A DNA stretch of 64,000 nucleotides, taken from the NCBI RefSeq assembly GCF_047511655.1, contig NC_133399.1, positions 8,745,333 to 8,809,332 of the forward strand, read 5' to 3'. The translations under genes and the position numbers were made by a program. The DNA is from Castor canadensis. Its lineage: Eukaryota; Chordata; Mammalia; Rodentia; Castoridae. This document shows, piece by piece, positions 42,220-54,440 of this stretch. The first letter of the stretch is position 1. Each line of letters starts with the position of its first letter. The notes beneath the pieces are model-generated. The model was given only the letters and a program-made list of their open reading frames with translations. It was not told where the DNA came from and did no database searches.

Positions 42220-42890
42220 AAGGCTAAGATGGTGCTCACGCCTGTAGTCCCAGCTACTGGGGAGGCTGAGAGCGGGACGATGGCAGTTTGAGGTCAGTGC
42301 AAGCAAACAGTTCTCAAGAGACCCCATCTCCACATTGACCAGAGCAAAGTGGACTGGAGGTGTGGCCCGAGTGTGCAGTCCTGAGTTCAAAGCCCAGTCC
42401 CACCAAAACCAAACAAAAGCAAGCATGTGATAAATAAATGAATGCATGGAGTGAGGCAGAGGCAGGGAGTCCACCTGCCCGTGCTGAAAGAAACTCTGGT
42501 CCCAAGCATCTCGGTGACACTGTGGCAGCAGCTGGGGTGGCCATGACTTCCCAGCATGTGACATGTTTTCTACACAGTTCCTGAGGCCGAGTGCACACAA
42601 GGGCTGTGTGCAACAGTACAGCTGGGGAGAGAGAGGAAAAATTCAGGGACTTACAGGCACGCACTACCGTGCTCAGCCCACCATTGTGAGGTCTCTACTG
42701 GGAGAAACAGGCAGGTACTTCTTTGTGAGGGAGACACTGCCCTGCTTGAGCCGCTCACCAGCCGGTTTTTGTGCATTGGGATTTTTTAGATAGGGTCTCA
42801 CTTTTTGCTCAGGCTGGCCTCGAACTGTGATCCTCCAGATCTCTGCCTCTGAGTGGCTAGGATTACAGGCGTGAGCTACCGGTGCCCAGC
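42220..42890. mobile_element. Two B1-dID-type SINEs in opposite orientation
   Basis: 42220-42408 (+) has TGTAGTCCCAGCTACTGGGG and TCCTGAGTTCAAAGCCCAGT. 42715-42890 (-) has TTGAGCCGCTCACCAGCCGG and GGATTACAGGCGTGAGCTAC. About 300 bases of unique DNA lie between them. Confidence 0.8.
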
Positions 42891-42983
42891 CAAACTAGGG
42901 ATTTCTGATCAGCAACTGCCCCTGAGCCTAGGACCACAGCCTGGCAGGAGACGTAAATGAAAAATTACAAGAATATCACTTAT

Positions 42984-43159
42984 CCAATCCTCTGCCGGTA
43001 ACGGACAGCATCAGCCAATGAGAGACGGGCCTGATCAGTCATTGTAGCACCAGCCAATCCCAGGCATGCTCAGGCATTAGTGACCTCCCGCCAATCCCAG
43101 ACAAGTGTGATCAGTCATCACGGCCCCAGCCAATCACGGTCAGCGCAGCACCAGCCAAT
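42984..43159 (+). repeat. Six-fold CCAAT-box array (about 38-bp unit)
   Basis: CCAAT pentamers, all in one orientation, start at 42984, 43015, 43054, 43091, 43130 and 43155. Four read CAGCCAAT, and two of these CAGCCAATCAC, a full NF-Y site. Spacings are 31, 39, 37, 39 and 25. TGATCAGTCAT is also repeated (near 43032 and 43108), so the array is a decayed minisatellite. Confidence 0.75.
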
Positions 43160-43239
43160 CACAGTCCACCCGGTCCTGTTTCACAGGGCTCACAGCAAAC
43201 AGAGTGTGGAGGTCCAGGGGCCCAGGAAAAATCCCGTGG

Positions 43240-43668
43240 TCCGATGAGGGACGCCTGTAGTCCCAGCTACTGGGGGAGGGGGGCTGAGGCAGGAGGATGG
43301 CTTGAGCCAGGAGTTCAAGGCCAGCCTGGGCCACAGAGCCAGACAGCTCAAAAAAGAGAAAAAGAGCAGGCCTGGGAGTGGCTCAAGAGGTAGTCGCCTG
43401 CTTAGCAAGCGCGAGACCCTGAGTTCAAATCCTGGTGCCACCAAACAAGGTTTAAATTAAAAAGTTTACTGCAGCCAGGCGCTGGTGGCTCACGCCTGTA
43501 ATCCCAGCTACTCAGGAGGCAGAGATCAGGAGGATCGAGGTTCGAAGCCAGCCCAGGCAAACAGTTCACAAGACCCTATCTTGAAAAAAAACAACACAAC
43601 AAAGGGCTGGTGGAGTGGCTCAAAGTGAAGGCGCTGAGTTCAAGTCCCAGTACTACAAAAAAAAAGAA
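43240..43668 (+). mobile_element. Two SINEs: B1 with dID tail, then B1-dID
   Basis: 43240-43452 has an Alu/B1-style left half (GAGGCAGGAGGATGGCTTGA) plus an ID-like right half. 43470-43668 begins GCCAGGCGCTGGTGGCTCAC and is full length. Confidence 0.88.
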
Positions 43669-43754
43669 AAGGCCACACATGTGACTGCCCCGCAGGCCAC
43701 CACCAGGGCATGGCACAGTCTCAGAACTCATCTGTGGCAAGAGTGACACGGGAC

Positions 43755-43855
43755 TGTGCTACCCATGAAGCTGAGGACTGAGGCTCAGAGAGGCTAAGCG
43801 GCTTGCCTAAGGCCACACAGCAAAGGAGACGCCGACGTTCCTGTTTCACTCCGTG
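43755..43855 (-). mobile_element. MIR fragment
   Basis: GAGGCTCAGAGAGGCTAAGC and CTAAGGCCACACAGCAAAGG. Confidence 0.7.
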
Positions 43856-44124
43856 CCTTGGTGGCTGCGTTGGCTGAGCCCCGCTGGAGCGTCTCACAGT
43901 GTCCTGGGAGGTCCTGGGTGGCGGCCACAGTCCCTCTGTCACATCTGAAAGGCGGGGAGGGGACCGTGCTGGAGGAGAGTAGGAGCCACCGCACCAAGCA
44001 GGTGGCTTCCAGCAAGTGATCCCCTGACGACTCCAAAGGCCACAGTGCAAACTTCAGGGATCAGCCGGCTGCTCACGCTGGGGACAGCCAGGCCTCCGTC
44101 CCGGCCCACAGGCCACCACGCACG

Positions 44125-44215
44125 GAGCGAGACCCGACTTCAGTGAGCTCTTTCCGCTGTGTGACCGGAGGCCACACGCAACCTCTCTGGGCCTCGGTGC
44201 GTTAGGATGAGAGGG
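44125..44215 (+). mobile_element. MIR fragment
   Basis: CTGTGTGACCGGAGGCCACA and CAACCTCTCTGGGCCTCGGT. Confidence 0.6.
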
Positions 44216-44307
44216 AGGTGCAGTGTGGCCGGCCGGCCTCGAGGCTCCTGGGCTGCTTCTGAAGTGCCCAGTGTCCTCCCTGTGTCTCCTTTGTCATTCT
44301 TTTTTAA

Positions 44308-44605
44308 TTTTGGCGGCACCGGGGTTTGAACTCAGGGCCCTGCACTTGCTCGGTCCCTCCTCCAGCTCTTTTTGCTTTCGTGATTTTTTGGACAGGGTCT
44401 CCTGTTTTTGCCCCGGGGTGGCCTGGATGGCATCCTGTTGCCCTACCGGGAGCTGGGATGACAGGCACAAGCCACCAGGTCCCAGAGTATTAATTGAGAC
44501 GAGGTCTGAAGCATTTTTTTTTCCCAGCTGGCCTCAAACCACAATCCTCCCAATGTCTGCCTCCCAACTAGCTGGGATTACAGGTGTGAGCCACCATGCC
44601 TGGCC
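44308..44605 (-). mobile_element. B1-dID-type SINE pieces
   Basis: GGCACCGGGGTTTGAACTCA (44315-44335), a diverged middle, and CTAGCTGGGATTACAGGTGT (44570-44590). Probably two overlapping insertions. Confidence 0.75.
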
Positions 44606-45004
44606 CTATGTCCTGCCTCCTAATAACACAGAGTGATCTCATCAATAGGACCCTGATTTCCACAGCAAAGATGTCCTTTTCACCTAAGGTCACATTCACA
44701 GATGGACGTGGGTGTCACCTTAAAGCAGGGGACATCCAACCCAATGCTCACAGTGACAGGCAGGTCTGTGGGAACCAGGCCAAGGCAGACAAAGTGGAGA
44801 ATCCTACAGGAGGGGCTCCAGGGAGACAGTCACTCAGTCACTCAACCATCCACCTCCTGAGTGTTTACTGAGCACCTATCGTGTGCCGTTGGAACACAGT
44901 GGTCCTGTGCACACTCCATACTGGTGGCTGCAGAAAAAGGCGACAGGTGCCTAAAAGTAACAACCAATGGTGAGAAGTGTGCAGGGGAGAAAAAAAGGGA
45001 AAAG

Positions 45005-45258
45005 AGCCGGCTGTGGCTGTAGTCCCTGTAGTTCCAGCACCCGGAAGGTGGAACCGGGCAGGAGGATCAGGGTCCAGATTGGCCTGGACAAAAAGCAGGA
45101 AGCCCTATCTGAAACATCAAATAAAGCCCCCACAGGTGACACACTTATTTTCTCTGAGGCAGGGTCTCCCTGTGTGACACGGGCTGGCCTGAAACTCGCC
45201 ATCCTCCTGCCTCAGCCTCAGGAGTGCTGGGATTACAGGTGTGCGCCACCTCGCTCAG
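45005..45258. mobile_element. Inverted pair of B1-type monomers
   Basis: 45005-45120 (+) has TAGTTCCAGCACCCGGAAGG. 45145-45258 (-) has GGAGTGCTGGGATTACAGGT. They face each other across about 25 bases and could form a hairpin if transcribed. Confidence 0.7.
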
Positions 45259-46080
45259 CTTCCAGGTCAGCAGCTGCCCGCCGCCCTGACTGCCTGCTCC
45301 CAGGTGACACCTTGCTCTCCCGCTAATACCCACACGGCTCTCGCTTGGATTCCCTCCAGATGCTGCCTCACTCCCTCCCATGTCACCTCCTGGGCGAGGG
45401 ACAGTACCTCACCACCTCCCCTCCCCCACCCACTGCCGCTTCCTCTCTCTTCCTTCCAAATTCCCATTTCTCTTCCTGACCCCGGCCCTGACATTTCCTC
45501 CCCCAGTACAGTGGCAGTCTCCAGGGGCAGGAACTCGGTCCCCAGAGCCCACCCAGGGCAGCAGCCACAAGAGTGACAGTCCCTGGTCAGCTGAGCTATG
45601 GCAGTGGGGGGGGGACACAGGTGGCCTTCTGAGGTCCCTGGAGGAGTGACTGTCACCGATGTCCTCTGAGCTGCTTCACTTACACGAGTCAGTAAAGACA
45701 GCCAGCTTGCCAGACCTCTGACCTCTCCCAGCCAGCACCCCTGCCTCAGTTTCCCTGCACTTGCAGGTGTGTGGGAATTTAAACACTGTTTTCTTTTGTT
45801 TTTTCTGTGATTTGGAGCCTCCCACTGGCAACCCTGCTGCCTCTACGTCCCGCGTGTGGGATTACAGGCATGCACGACCACGCCCGGGGAGGGGGGGCTT
45901 ACATTTCTTGACGTTATCCCGTAAGTTTTTTTTTTTTAATTTTTTGGCACACAAACACCGAGGGGTCCCAGGGATCGCGGGGACCCCTGAGCCCCCCGCC
46001 CCGGGAGGAGTCTGCATGCGAGCCGGTGCACCCCGGGCTTGCAGGGAGGCGCGGGGATCTCCGCCCCCCCCACTCCCCAT
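45259..46080. other. KLF2 distal upstream region
   Basis: Mostly unique, with one B1-like scrap at 45790-45890 (GTGGGATTACAGGCATGCAC). No gene was recognised. Confidence 0.6.
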
Positions 46081-46340
46081 CACCCCCCCTCCCGCTGTTG
46101 TGCGGCGCGTGTTGACGCGGTCGCCATGGCGACGGCGGGGGGCGTGGCCGGCGGCGCGCGCAGGGCCCGGGCGGCCACAGTGGCCACGGCCGCCGCCGCC
46201 CGCCCGGCTTTTATACCGCGGCTAAATTTAGGCTGCGCCCGGAGCTCGTCCCCATCCGGGACGCGTTTCCGCCGCCGCCGCCGTGGCCCGGCCCCCGCGC
46301 GCGCCAAGCCTATAAGGCCGAGGCCGGGCCGGGCCGCGGC
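46081..46340 (+). promoter_or_regulatory. KLF2: KLF2 promoter with MEF2 site and TATA box
   Basis: CpG island. In order: the perfect 14-base palindrome GTCGCCATGGCGAC (46120-46133; X-box- and YY1-like), a KLF box GGGCGTGG (46140-46147), CTTTTATA (46208-46215), and the MEF2 site CTAAATTTAG (46222-46231). Next come GC-rich sequence and a TATA box TATAAGG (46311-46317). The MEF2 element is the known target through which the MEK5/ERK5 pathway and laminar shear stress induce KLF2 in endothelium. The start is expected near 46341. Confidence 0.88.
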
Positions 46341-46427
46341 CACACAGCACAGCCGTCCCCGCGGTGTCCCCCGCAGCCACCCACCGTCACCCCCGTCCAC
46401 CCACCGTCACCCCGCACCCGCCCGGCC

Positions 46428-48323
<1,896 letters not shown>

Positions 48324-48790
48324 CCAGGACGCCCCCGCCACCCGTGCACGGCCGTGGCAGGCCCCATGAGCTGGCACTGGCCCCTTCCTAAACTGTGACT
48401 GGTATTTATTGGACCCTGGTGACCCGGCTGGGCAGTTGTGGCCATGACAAATGATGCCACCTCCCCGGCCCACATTGTGACTGAAGGCCCGGTGGGAGAA
48501 GCCACCCTTCTCGACGAGTTTTGTTTTCAAAATGGTGCAATAATAATTGTGACTTCCGCCCACGGCCAGCACTAGAGGACGCAGGCTGGGTGCCCCGTGA
48601 GCAATCAGCCCCATGTGTACTGTCGGCGACATTTTTATAATAGTGTACATAGTGACTGTGACAGATATTGTATTGCTGTAAATACGGGAGACAAGAGGGC
48701 ATTTTGGCTGCCTGGTTTTTTTTTTTTTTTTATATAAGAAGTGTCTTGCTGGTTTTTTTATTAAAATGAAAACTTTTGCATCTTTTGGAA
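48324..48790 (+). other. KLF2: KLF2 3' UTR with miR-92-family and Pumilio sites
   Basis: GTGCAATA at 48535-48542 is an 8-mer match to the miR-25/32/92/363/367 seed; miR-92a control of KLF2 is established. TGTACATA (48644-48651) and TGTAAATA (48677-48684) both fit the Pumilio element TGTANATA. The poly(A) signal is ATTAAA at 48760-48765, in a T-rich setting, so the message ends near 48785. Confidence 0.85.
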
Positions 48791-49191
48791 AAAAAGAAAA
48801 TCTCAGCTCTGGTCTGGCTGTGTGGAGGTTGGGGACCCTGGGGAGGGGACAGGACAGAGGAGCCAGTTCTGGTGGATGACTGCCTGGCATATGCAGGATG
48901 TGAGAAGGGTTTTGTGCCCCACCAGAGTGGCAGCTGTGGTCCCCAGCTGCCAGGACCTGTGGGTTTTCCATAATTTAAACACTGCATTTTAAGACCGAGG
49001 ACGGGTTATTTTAAGGTTCTTTGAGCCATAAATTGGCCTCTTTTTCCCTAGAACTGGGGAAAGTTCTGGTCCTACTGACGTGGCCTCTTCAGTGCTGAAA
49101 AAAAACCAAAAAACAAAACTTTACCTCTTTCTGGAAGTTTCTGAGGTTTTAGCCAAACTTCTGGAGTACACAGGCTTTGGTTGGTTGGTTG

Positions 49192-49392
49192 GTTGGTTTC
49201 GGTACTGGGGTTTGAACTCAGGGCTGTCACCTTGAGCCACTCCACCAGCCCTTTTTTTTGTGTGTGTTGAAGGGCTTTTTTGAGACAGGGTCTCTCGAAC
49301 GATTTGCCCCAGCTGGCTTTGAACCGTGATCCTCCTGATCTCTGCCTCCTGAGTAGCTGGGATTACAGGCGTGACCACCGGCACCCAGCAGG
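49192..49392 (-). mobile_element. B1-dID-type SINE, full length
   Basis: CGGTACTGGGGTTTGAACTC to GGGATTACAGGCGTGACCAC; a (GGTT)n stretch precedes it at 49176-49199. Confidence 0.92.
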
Positions 49393-50394
49393 TTTTTTTT
49401 TTTTAAAGGAATAAAATGCAACATGCTTTGCCCTGTAGGGGGACTGTCTGTTTTCCAGATGGGGAAACTGAGGCCAGGTCTGTGCCTCCCGAGGGTCTCC
49501 GACCCCGTTCTGGCTTTTTGCAGCAATGCACCTGCTGTTTGCACAGGATGGAGGACTGGGAGACCCTCCAGAAAGAGTCCCAGCATGCAGGGGTGCCCCT
49601 GCTTCTCCCAGAGGTGACCCACCTGGGGACACAGCTGTACCTACCCTGGGCGAGGCGATGGCTGCTCCCAGGCCACCCCTGGGCCTTCCCCTATCTCTCC
49701 TGGGTATCCATGGCTCAAACCGTTTCCAGAAAGTGAAAATAGCTTTGTGAGCAAAGCAGTTTGAAAACACTGTCACCGTGTTGCGACACAGGCTGGGATT
49801 CCCTCCCTCCCTCTGTCCTTCCTCCCCCAGGCCACAGCCTGGAACCAGCTGAGTGCTGTTGGGTAATCCAGAAAGCAGAACCGGGGCGCTCTGATTCATC
49901 TCTGCAGTCAGTACCCGGCTCGCTTCCGCGGGTGGCCAGGGAGTGGCTCTGAGTGGCTGGTCCCCTTCTGCCGGTGACTTCTGCAAAAGATGGGGCCTCA
50001 GGACATCGAGGTGGCCCGGCCACCCAGGCACATAGCTCCTGCGTACTCAGAGCACAGAGTCCATTCCAGGGTCTCCAGCGTCCCCTGCCGAGTGACAGCT
50101 CCCAGCTCTAAAGCCAGTGCCTGTTCTAAAGTCCCTTGCAGGTGTCCCCTGGAGGTCTCACGTCAATTACGGCCAGTTGTAAAGCGTCCCAGGCTGTTGA
50201 GTTTCAATTTCCTGCATGCCCCTAACGGATAGCACAAAAGCGTCATCCTGGGAGGCCCAGCTGTGTGTTTCAGCGACAGTCACCGGCTCAGCCAGCGCTG
50301 GGTCACACAGACAGATGACAGAAACACGTGTGTCATGAATCCTCCCCTTTGTGTGTGTGTGGGGGGGCTGTTTCTGCTTTGTGGCGGGTCACTT

Positions 50395-50520
50395 GCACAT
50401 GTCCTCCTTCTTTCCACAGTGACAAGCATTTTTTCCACAGCGTTTTACCCGGTGGTGTTTTCATGATCGCTGTTCACAGCTGCATACTACTCCACTCAGC
50501 CAGGCCCAGACACGGTCCCT
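50395..50520 (-). mobile_element. L1 3'-end fragment, antisense
   Basis: TTTCCACAGTGACAAGCATT and AGCTGCATACTACTCCACTC. Confidence 0.45.
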
Positions 50521-50948
50521 GCGTCTGAGGGTCCCGGATGTGCGTGTGCAAGCCACCATGGGCCAAAAATATTCAGGGCAAAATGGCATCTGTACTTAAC
50601 ATGTCCCCTACAAACTAGATGTGACACAATGTCCATAGCACATACGTTGCATAAGTGTGACATGAGGCAAGTCCACAGAGGACATGAGCAGATTCTGTGC
50701 AAAGCCACGCCGTGTCACCGTGTCACAGAGGGGATCCTGCAGCTGACACCCACCCCCCACGACGCTCAGGTCTCCAGCTGAGTGTCCCGGTGGGGCGAGA
50801 GAGCGGCTGTGACACTGTCACCCGGGTGTGGTGATGGGGAAGAAGCAGGGCATTTCCTGTATTTGTGGGGCCCAGCACCCTGCGGGCTGCAGGAGCTGTG
50901 GGGGAGGGGAGCCACCCAGCACGGTGACAGGTGACAGCGGCTGCTCCT

Positions 50949-50978
50949 TGACTCAGCACGGGCCACGCGGCTGAGTCA
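50949..50978 (+). promoter_or_regulatory. Inverted pair of ARE/MARE (NRF2/AP-1) sites
   Basis: TGACTCAGC at 50949-50957 and its reverse complement GCTGAGTCA at 50970-50978, separated by 12 bases. Each is a full antioxidant-response core (TGACNNNGC) with an embedded AP-1 site. Located about 2.2 kb past the KLF2 poly(A) signal. Confidence 0.55.
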
Positions 50979-51625
50979 CCGCCACCTTCCCGGAGCGCCA
51001 AGGCCCCAGGCCACCGCGGAGCTGCACGGGCACAGGTGGCCCGGCCTTGCAAGCAGGGACAGGTGGCAGTGGATCCTTCTCGGTGTCCCTGGCCTCCCTC
51101 AGGTCAGTCCCACCGAAAGCATCGCCACGCATTGTCCAGTGTCACCTGACGCGGGCGCACCTGTCGCGGCGTGAGCTGCACCCCGTGGTGACGCAGCCCG
51201 TGTGTGTCCGGGGACGGGGCAGGGTCCAGTGAGGCGCTGGCACAGATTGGGGCCACCACGGAACGGGGGACCTGAACCGCAGTCTCCCAAGTAACGAGCA
51301 AAACGATTCCCAACCACCGCCACCACTCACGTTTGGGGCCAGGTCACCACGGGGTGCGGACTGCCTGAGTCTTCACGGCCCCGTACGTCTCCAGCCTCTG
51401 CCAGCGGCCAGGGCCACCTGTCCCCACCGGCACAGTCACCGTGTAGGTGACTCCCTCAGAGCTGCCCTGCTGTTTGATGTCCCGTGCCTCAGTTTCCTTG
51501 TCTGGAAAATGGGGTGCACTGTGGAGAGCGAGTGAGTGGGAGTCAGCACCCAGCACCGAGGTGTGGCTGTCACTTGCGTCCCCGTGTCCCTGTGAGGCTG
51601 AGGTCCCTGTGCCTGAGGTCTAGGT

Positions 51626-51822
51626 CTCTTTATTGCTCTCATTCTCTCTCTCCCTCTCTCTCTCCCTCTCTCCCTCCCTCTCTCTCTCTCCTCTCTCCCT
51701 CTCTCGCTCTCTCCCTCTCTCTCTCTCTCTCCCTCTCTCTCTGCCTTCCTCCCTCTCTCTCTCTCCCTCTCTCTCTCTGTCCCTCTCTCTCCCTCTCTCG
51801 CTCTCTCTCGCTCTCTCTCCAT
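51626..51822 (+). repeat. Long (CT)n / CTCTCTCC polypyrimidine tract
   Basis: About 200 bases of almost pure pyrimidine, mainly CTCTCT with CCCTCT interruptions. The serine/leucine reading frames through it are artefacts. Confidence 0.97.
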
Positions 51823-51877
51823 CACCAGATTCTCCTCACATCTCAGCCCCGTGCCAGGCCTGACAAACACCCACAAA

Positions 51878-51895
51878 TGACTCAGATGTGACTCA
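51878..51895 (+). promoter_or_regulatory. Direct pair of AP-1 sites
   Basis: TGACTCA at 51878-51884 and 51889-51895, 11 bases apart (one helical turn), right after the polypyrimidine tract. Confidence 0.5.
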
Positions 51896-52079
51896 GCCTC
51901 CAACCTCGGCCCAGGCTCGTGCCAAAATGTCTGTTGAATGACTAACAAACGCCGAGCTGAATGCGGCCCTGCCACCTGGGCCAGCTGTTGTCACCCGGGG
52001 GAATCCTGAACTGATGCTCTCTCTCCCGGGTGGGGGTGCGACCCCAGCTTTACCTTCTTGCACATTTTGGTTTGTTTGC

Positions 52080-52150
52080 TCATTTATTTTGAAGCAGGAG
52101 CTGGCTCTGTGGCCCAGGCTGGCCTGGAACTCGCGATCCTCCCGAGCCAC
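52080..52150 (-). mobile_element. B1-type SINE fragment
   Basis: CTCTGTGGCCCAGGCTGGCC and GGAACTCGCGATCCTCCC. Confidence 0.7.
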
Positions 52151-52914
52151 GGCACAAAGTGGGAGCGGAAAGTGGGGCTCGGAGTGGGAGGAGTCGCCCG
52201 GGATCCCGTGGCGGGTGCAGGCGGGAGAGGGTCAGGACTCGAACTCAGGCCCGGTGTCCAGAAACATGCAAATGCTCACAGGGGTCCAGTTTGCTGTCAC
52301 CTCCCGCACCTGCAGTCCGGGGGTCCCCAGGAGCCCATTTTGCAGGGACATTCCAGAGCCCAGGACCGGGGGGCAGGGGGCTGAGCGGTCGTGGCTCCCG
52401 GGGGCCCCGGGGCACGAAATTAAGCTCAGCCCCCGGCCTCAGGGGACCCCATGGACGCTGCCTCCGGCTTTGGGGCTCCTGGTCAGCTGCCCCTGGGCTT
52501 TTGCACGGGCTGCGTTTCCACTGTGATCAGTCAACATCTTTCCTGAGTGTCCCATGGGTGCCGGCCCTGTGCGGTGACACAGAGTGACAGTCCCCACCTG
52601 GACGTGGGGCTTCTGGGAGGGGGAGGGTCCATCCGGCAGGGATGAGCAGGAATGCAGGGTGCCAGGGAGCCACGCGGGGATCAAGGCAGAGGGTGGCAGT
52701 CGGTCCTGTGTCTGGCTCCTCTGCGCTGCCCCTTAGCTGGGACGCGAGCCCCCAACTCCTTCTCTCAGACTTTGCACCCCAGATTCCTCAGGGGGGGCCG
52801 GGCTGGTTCTGACTGGACGGGGGGCTCCCTGGAGAGAAGGGCCAGGCCGGGCTGGTGTCCACCAGGAAAGCCACCTCCACTGCTGTGCAGGGGATTCTAG
52901 GCCCCAGACCGTAA

Positions 52915-52990
52915 GCCGGGCGCGACAGCTCACGCCTGTAATCCTGTCACTCCGGAGGCTGGGGCAGGAGGTGCCCAGGTTCAAGGCCGG
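52915..52990 (+). mobile_element. B1-type SINE fragment
   Basis: GCCGGGCGCGACAGCTCACG and CTGTAATCCTGTCACTCCGG. Confidence 0.75.
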
Positions 52991-53224
52991 CCCGGGCCTC
53001 CCACCCTCGCCCTCCTTAGCTGTTTCTCAATGCCTCCTGCATTCGGCCGCCACCTCCAGCGCCTCCAGACTTCCCTTGTGCCACCACGCTGATGCCCTGT
53101 CCCCGTCCCCTACCCGCCCCTGGCCACCACCACGGTCCTCCGTGTCTCTATGACTCTGAGGGCCCTGGGGCCTCCCGTGAGTGCAGTGCCACAGGGCTTG
53201 ACCTCTGGCGTCTGGCCGAGTTCA

Positions 53225-53632
53225 CCAAGTTCGTCCCTCGTTACAGCAGTGTCACAGTTTCCTTCCTTTTCACGGCCAGGTAATATTCCACGCCGTGGAT
53301 GGAGTCTCTGGATGATTCTTTGACAGTCTCACTATGAACTTGGGGGACAGACATCTGTTCTGGTCCCCGCTTGCAGATCTTTTGGGTGTCTACCCAGTGG
53401 AATCTTTATTTTGTTTGTTTTTGGGGGGACTGGGGTTTGAACTCAGGGCTTGGCACTTGCAAAGCAGACACGCTCCCACTTGAGCCTCACCTCCAGTCCA
53501 TGTGCTCTGGTTATTTGGGAGATGGGGGGTCTCCAGAACAATTTGCCTAGGCTGGCCTCGAACCTTGATCCCCCCAATCTCAGCCTCCCAAGTAGCTGGG
53601 ATTACAGACGTGAGTCACTTCACCCAGCCCGG
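53225..53632 (-). mobile_element. L1 3'-end fragment followed by a B1-dID-type SINE
   Basis: 53225-53400 has CACGGCCAGGTAATATTCCA and GTGTCTACCCAGTGGAATCT (antisense L1). 53418-53632 has GGGGTTTGAACTCAGGGCTT and AGTAGCTGGGATTACAGACG. Confidence 0.75.
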
Positions 53633-53699
53633 AATCTCAGGGGGTGAAGCCAGGCCGGCCCGTTTTTCTTTCTGAGCAGCTCATCCGGGGGCCTCAGCC

Positions 53700-53765
53700 G
53701 TGAATGCCCCACTTGTCAGCTCTGGGCCTCGGTTTCCTCTTCTGCGAAATGGGGTGACAGCTGGG
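53700..53765 (+). mobile_element. MIR fragment
   Basis: CTGGGCCTCGGTTTCCTCTT followed by CTGCGAAATGGGGTG. Confidence 0.6.
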
Positions 53766-54024
53766 GGCTGGAGGGCAGGGCCAGCGGCCCCGTGTCAGGA
53801 GCTGTCCGGAAATCGGGGTTTCTCAGCAGCCCGGGCTGTGCAGCCGGCCGGCCTGCGGTGAAGGTGCCACTCACACCCGGCCCGCCCGCTGCTCAGCCTG
53901 CAGGCTGTGGCATTGCTGCGACCTCCCCACGGCTGCCATCGCAGGCCTGGCCCTGCAGAGGGGACACGGCCCCCTGGACAGCCCCAGGGCGGCCGGGGCC
54001 CCACTGCACCTGGGGACACGGGGG

Positions 54025-54440
54025 CCGGGGGTGGTGGTGCACGCCTGTAATCCCAGCACTCAGGAGGCGGAGGCAGGAGGACTGTGAGTTCAAGGCCAGC
54101 CTGAGAGACCCCGTCTCAGAACAGCAAAAGAGGTGGCGCGGCTCACTCGCCTGCCTGGCAAGTGTGAGGCCCTGAGTTCAAACCCAAGTGCTGCCAAAAA
54201 ACCAAGTTGAGGCCAGCACAAAAACCCATGGCAACCACTCCCACTGCTCGAGGCCCTGAGCCACCAGCAAGAGCTGAACGTCCGTGACAGGCCTTTGGTT
54301 TTTGTTTTGTTTTGTTGTTTTCCCACTGAAGTCACAAGTGCAAAGCAGAGCCGGGCGTGGCAGTGCACGCCTGTAATCCCAGCTACCGGGGAGACAGAGG
54401 AAGGAGGATTCACCCAGGCTGCACAGCGAGACCCCGTGTC
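54025..54440 (+). mobile_element. B1-dID SINE and a second B1 monomer
   Basis: 54025-54202 begins GGTGGTGGTGCACGCCTGTA and ends TTCAAACCCAAGTGCTGCC. 54348-54440 has GCCGGGCGTGGCAGTGCACG. Confidence 0.85.

Noticed and set aside
51436-51975. Arg/Glu- or Ser/Leu-rich frames of up to 179 codons
   Set aside because: Pure translation of the polypyrimidine microsatellite.
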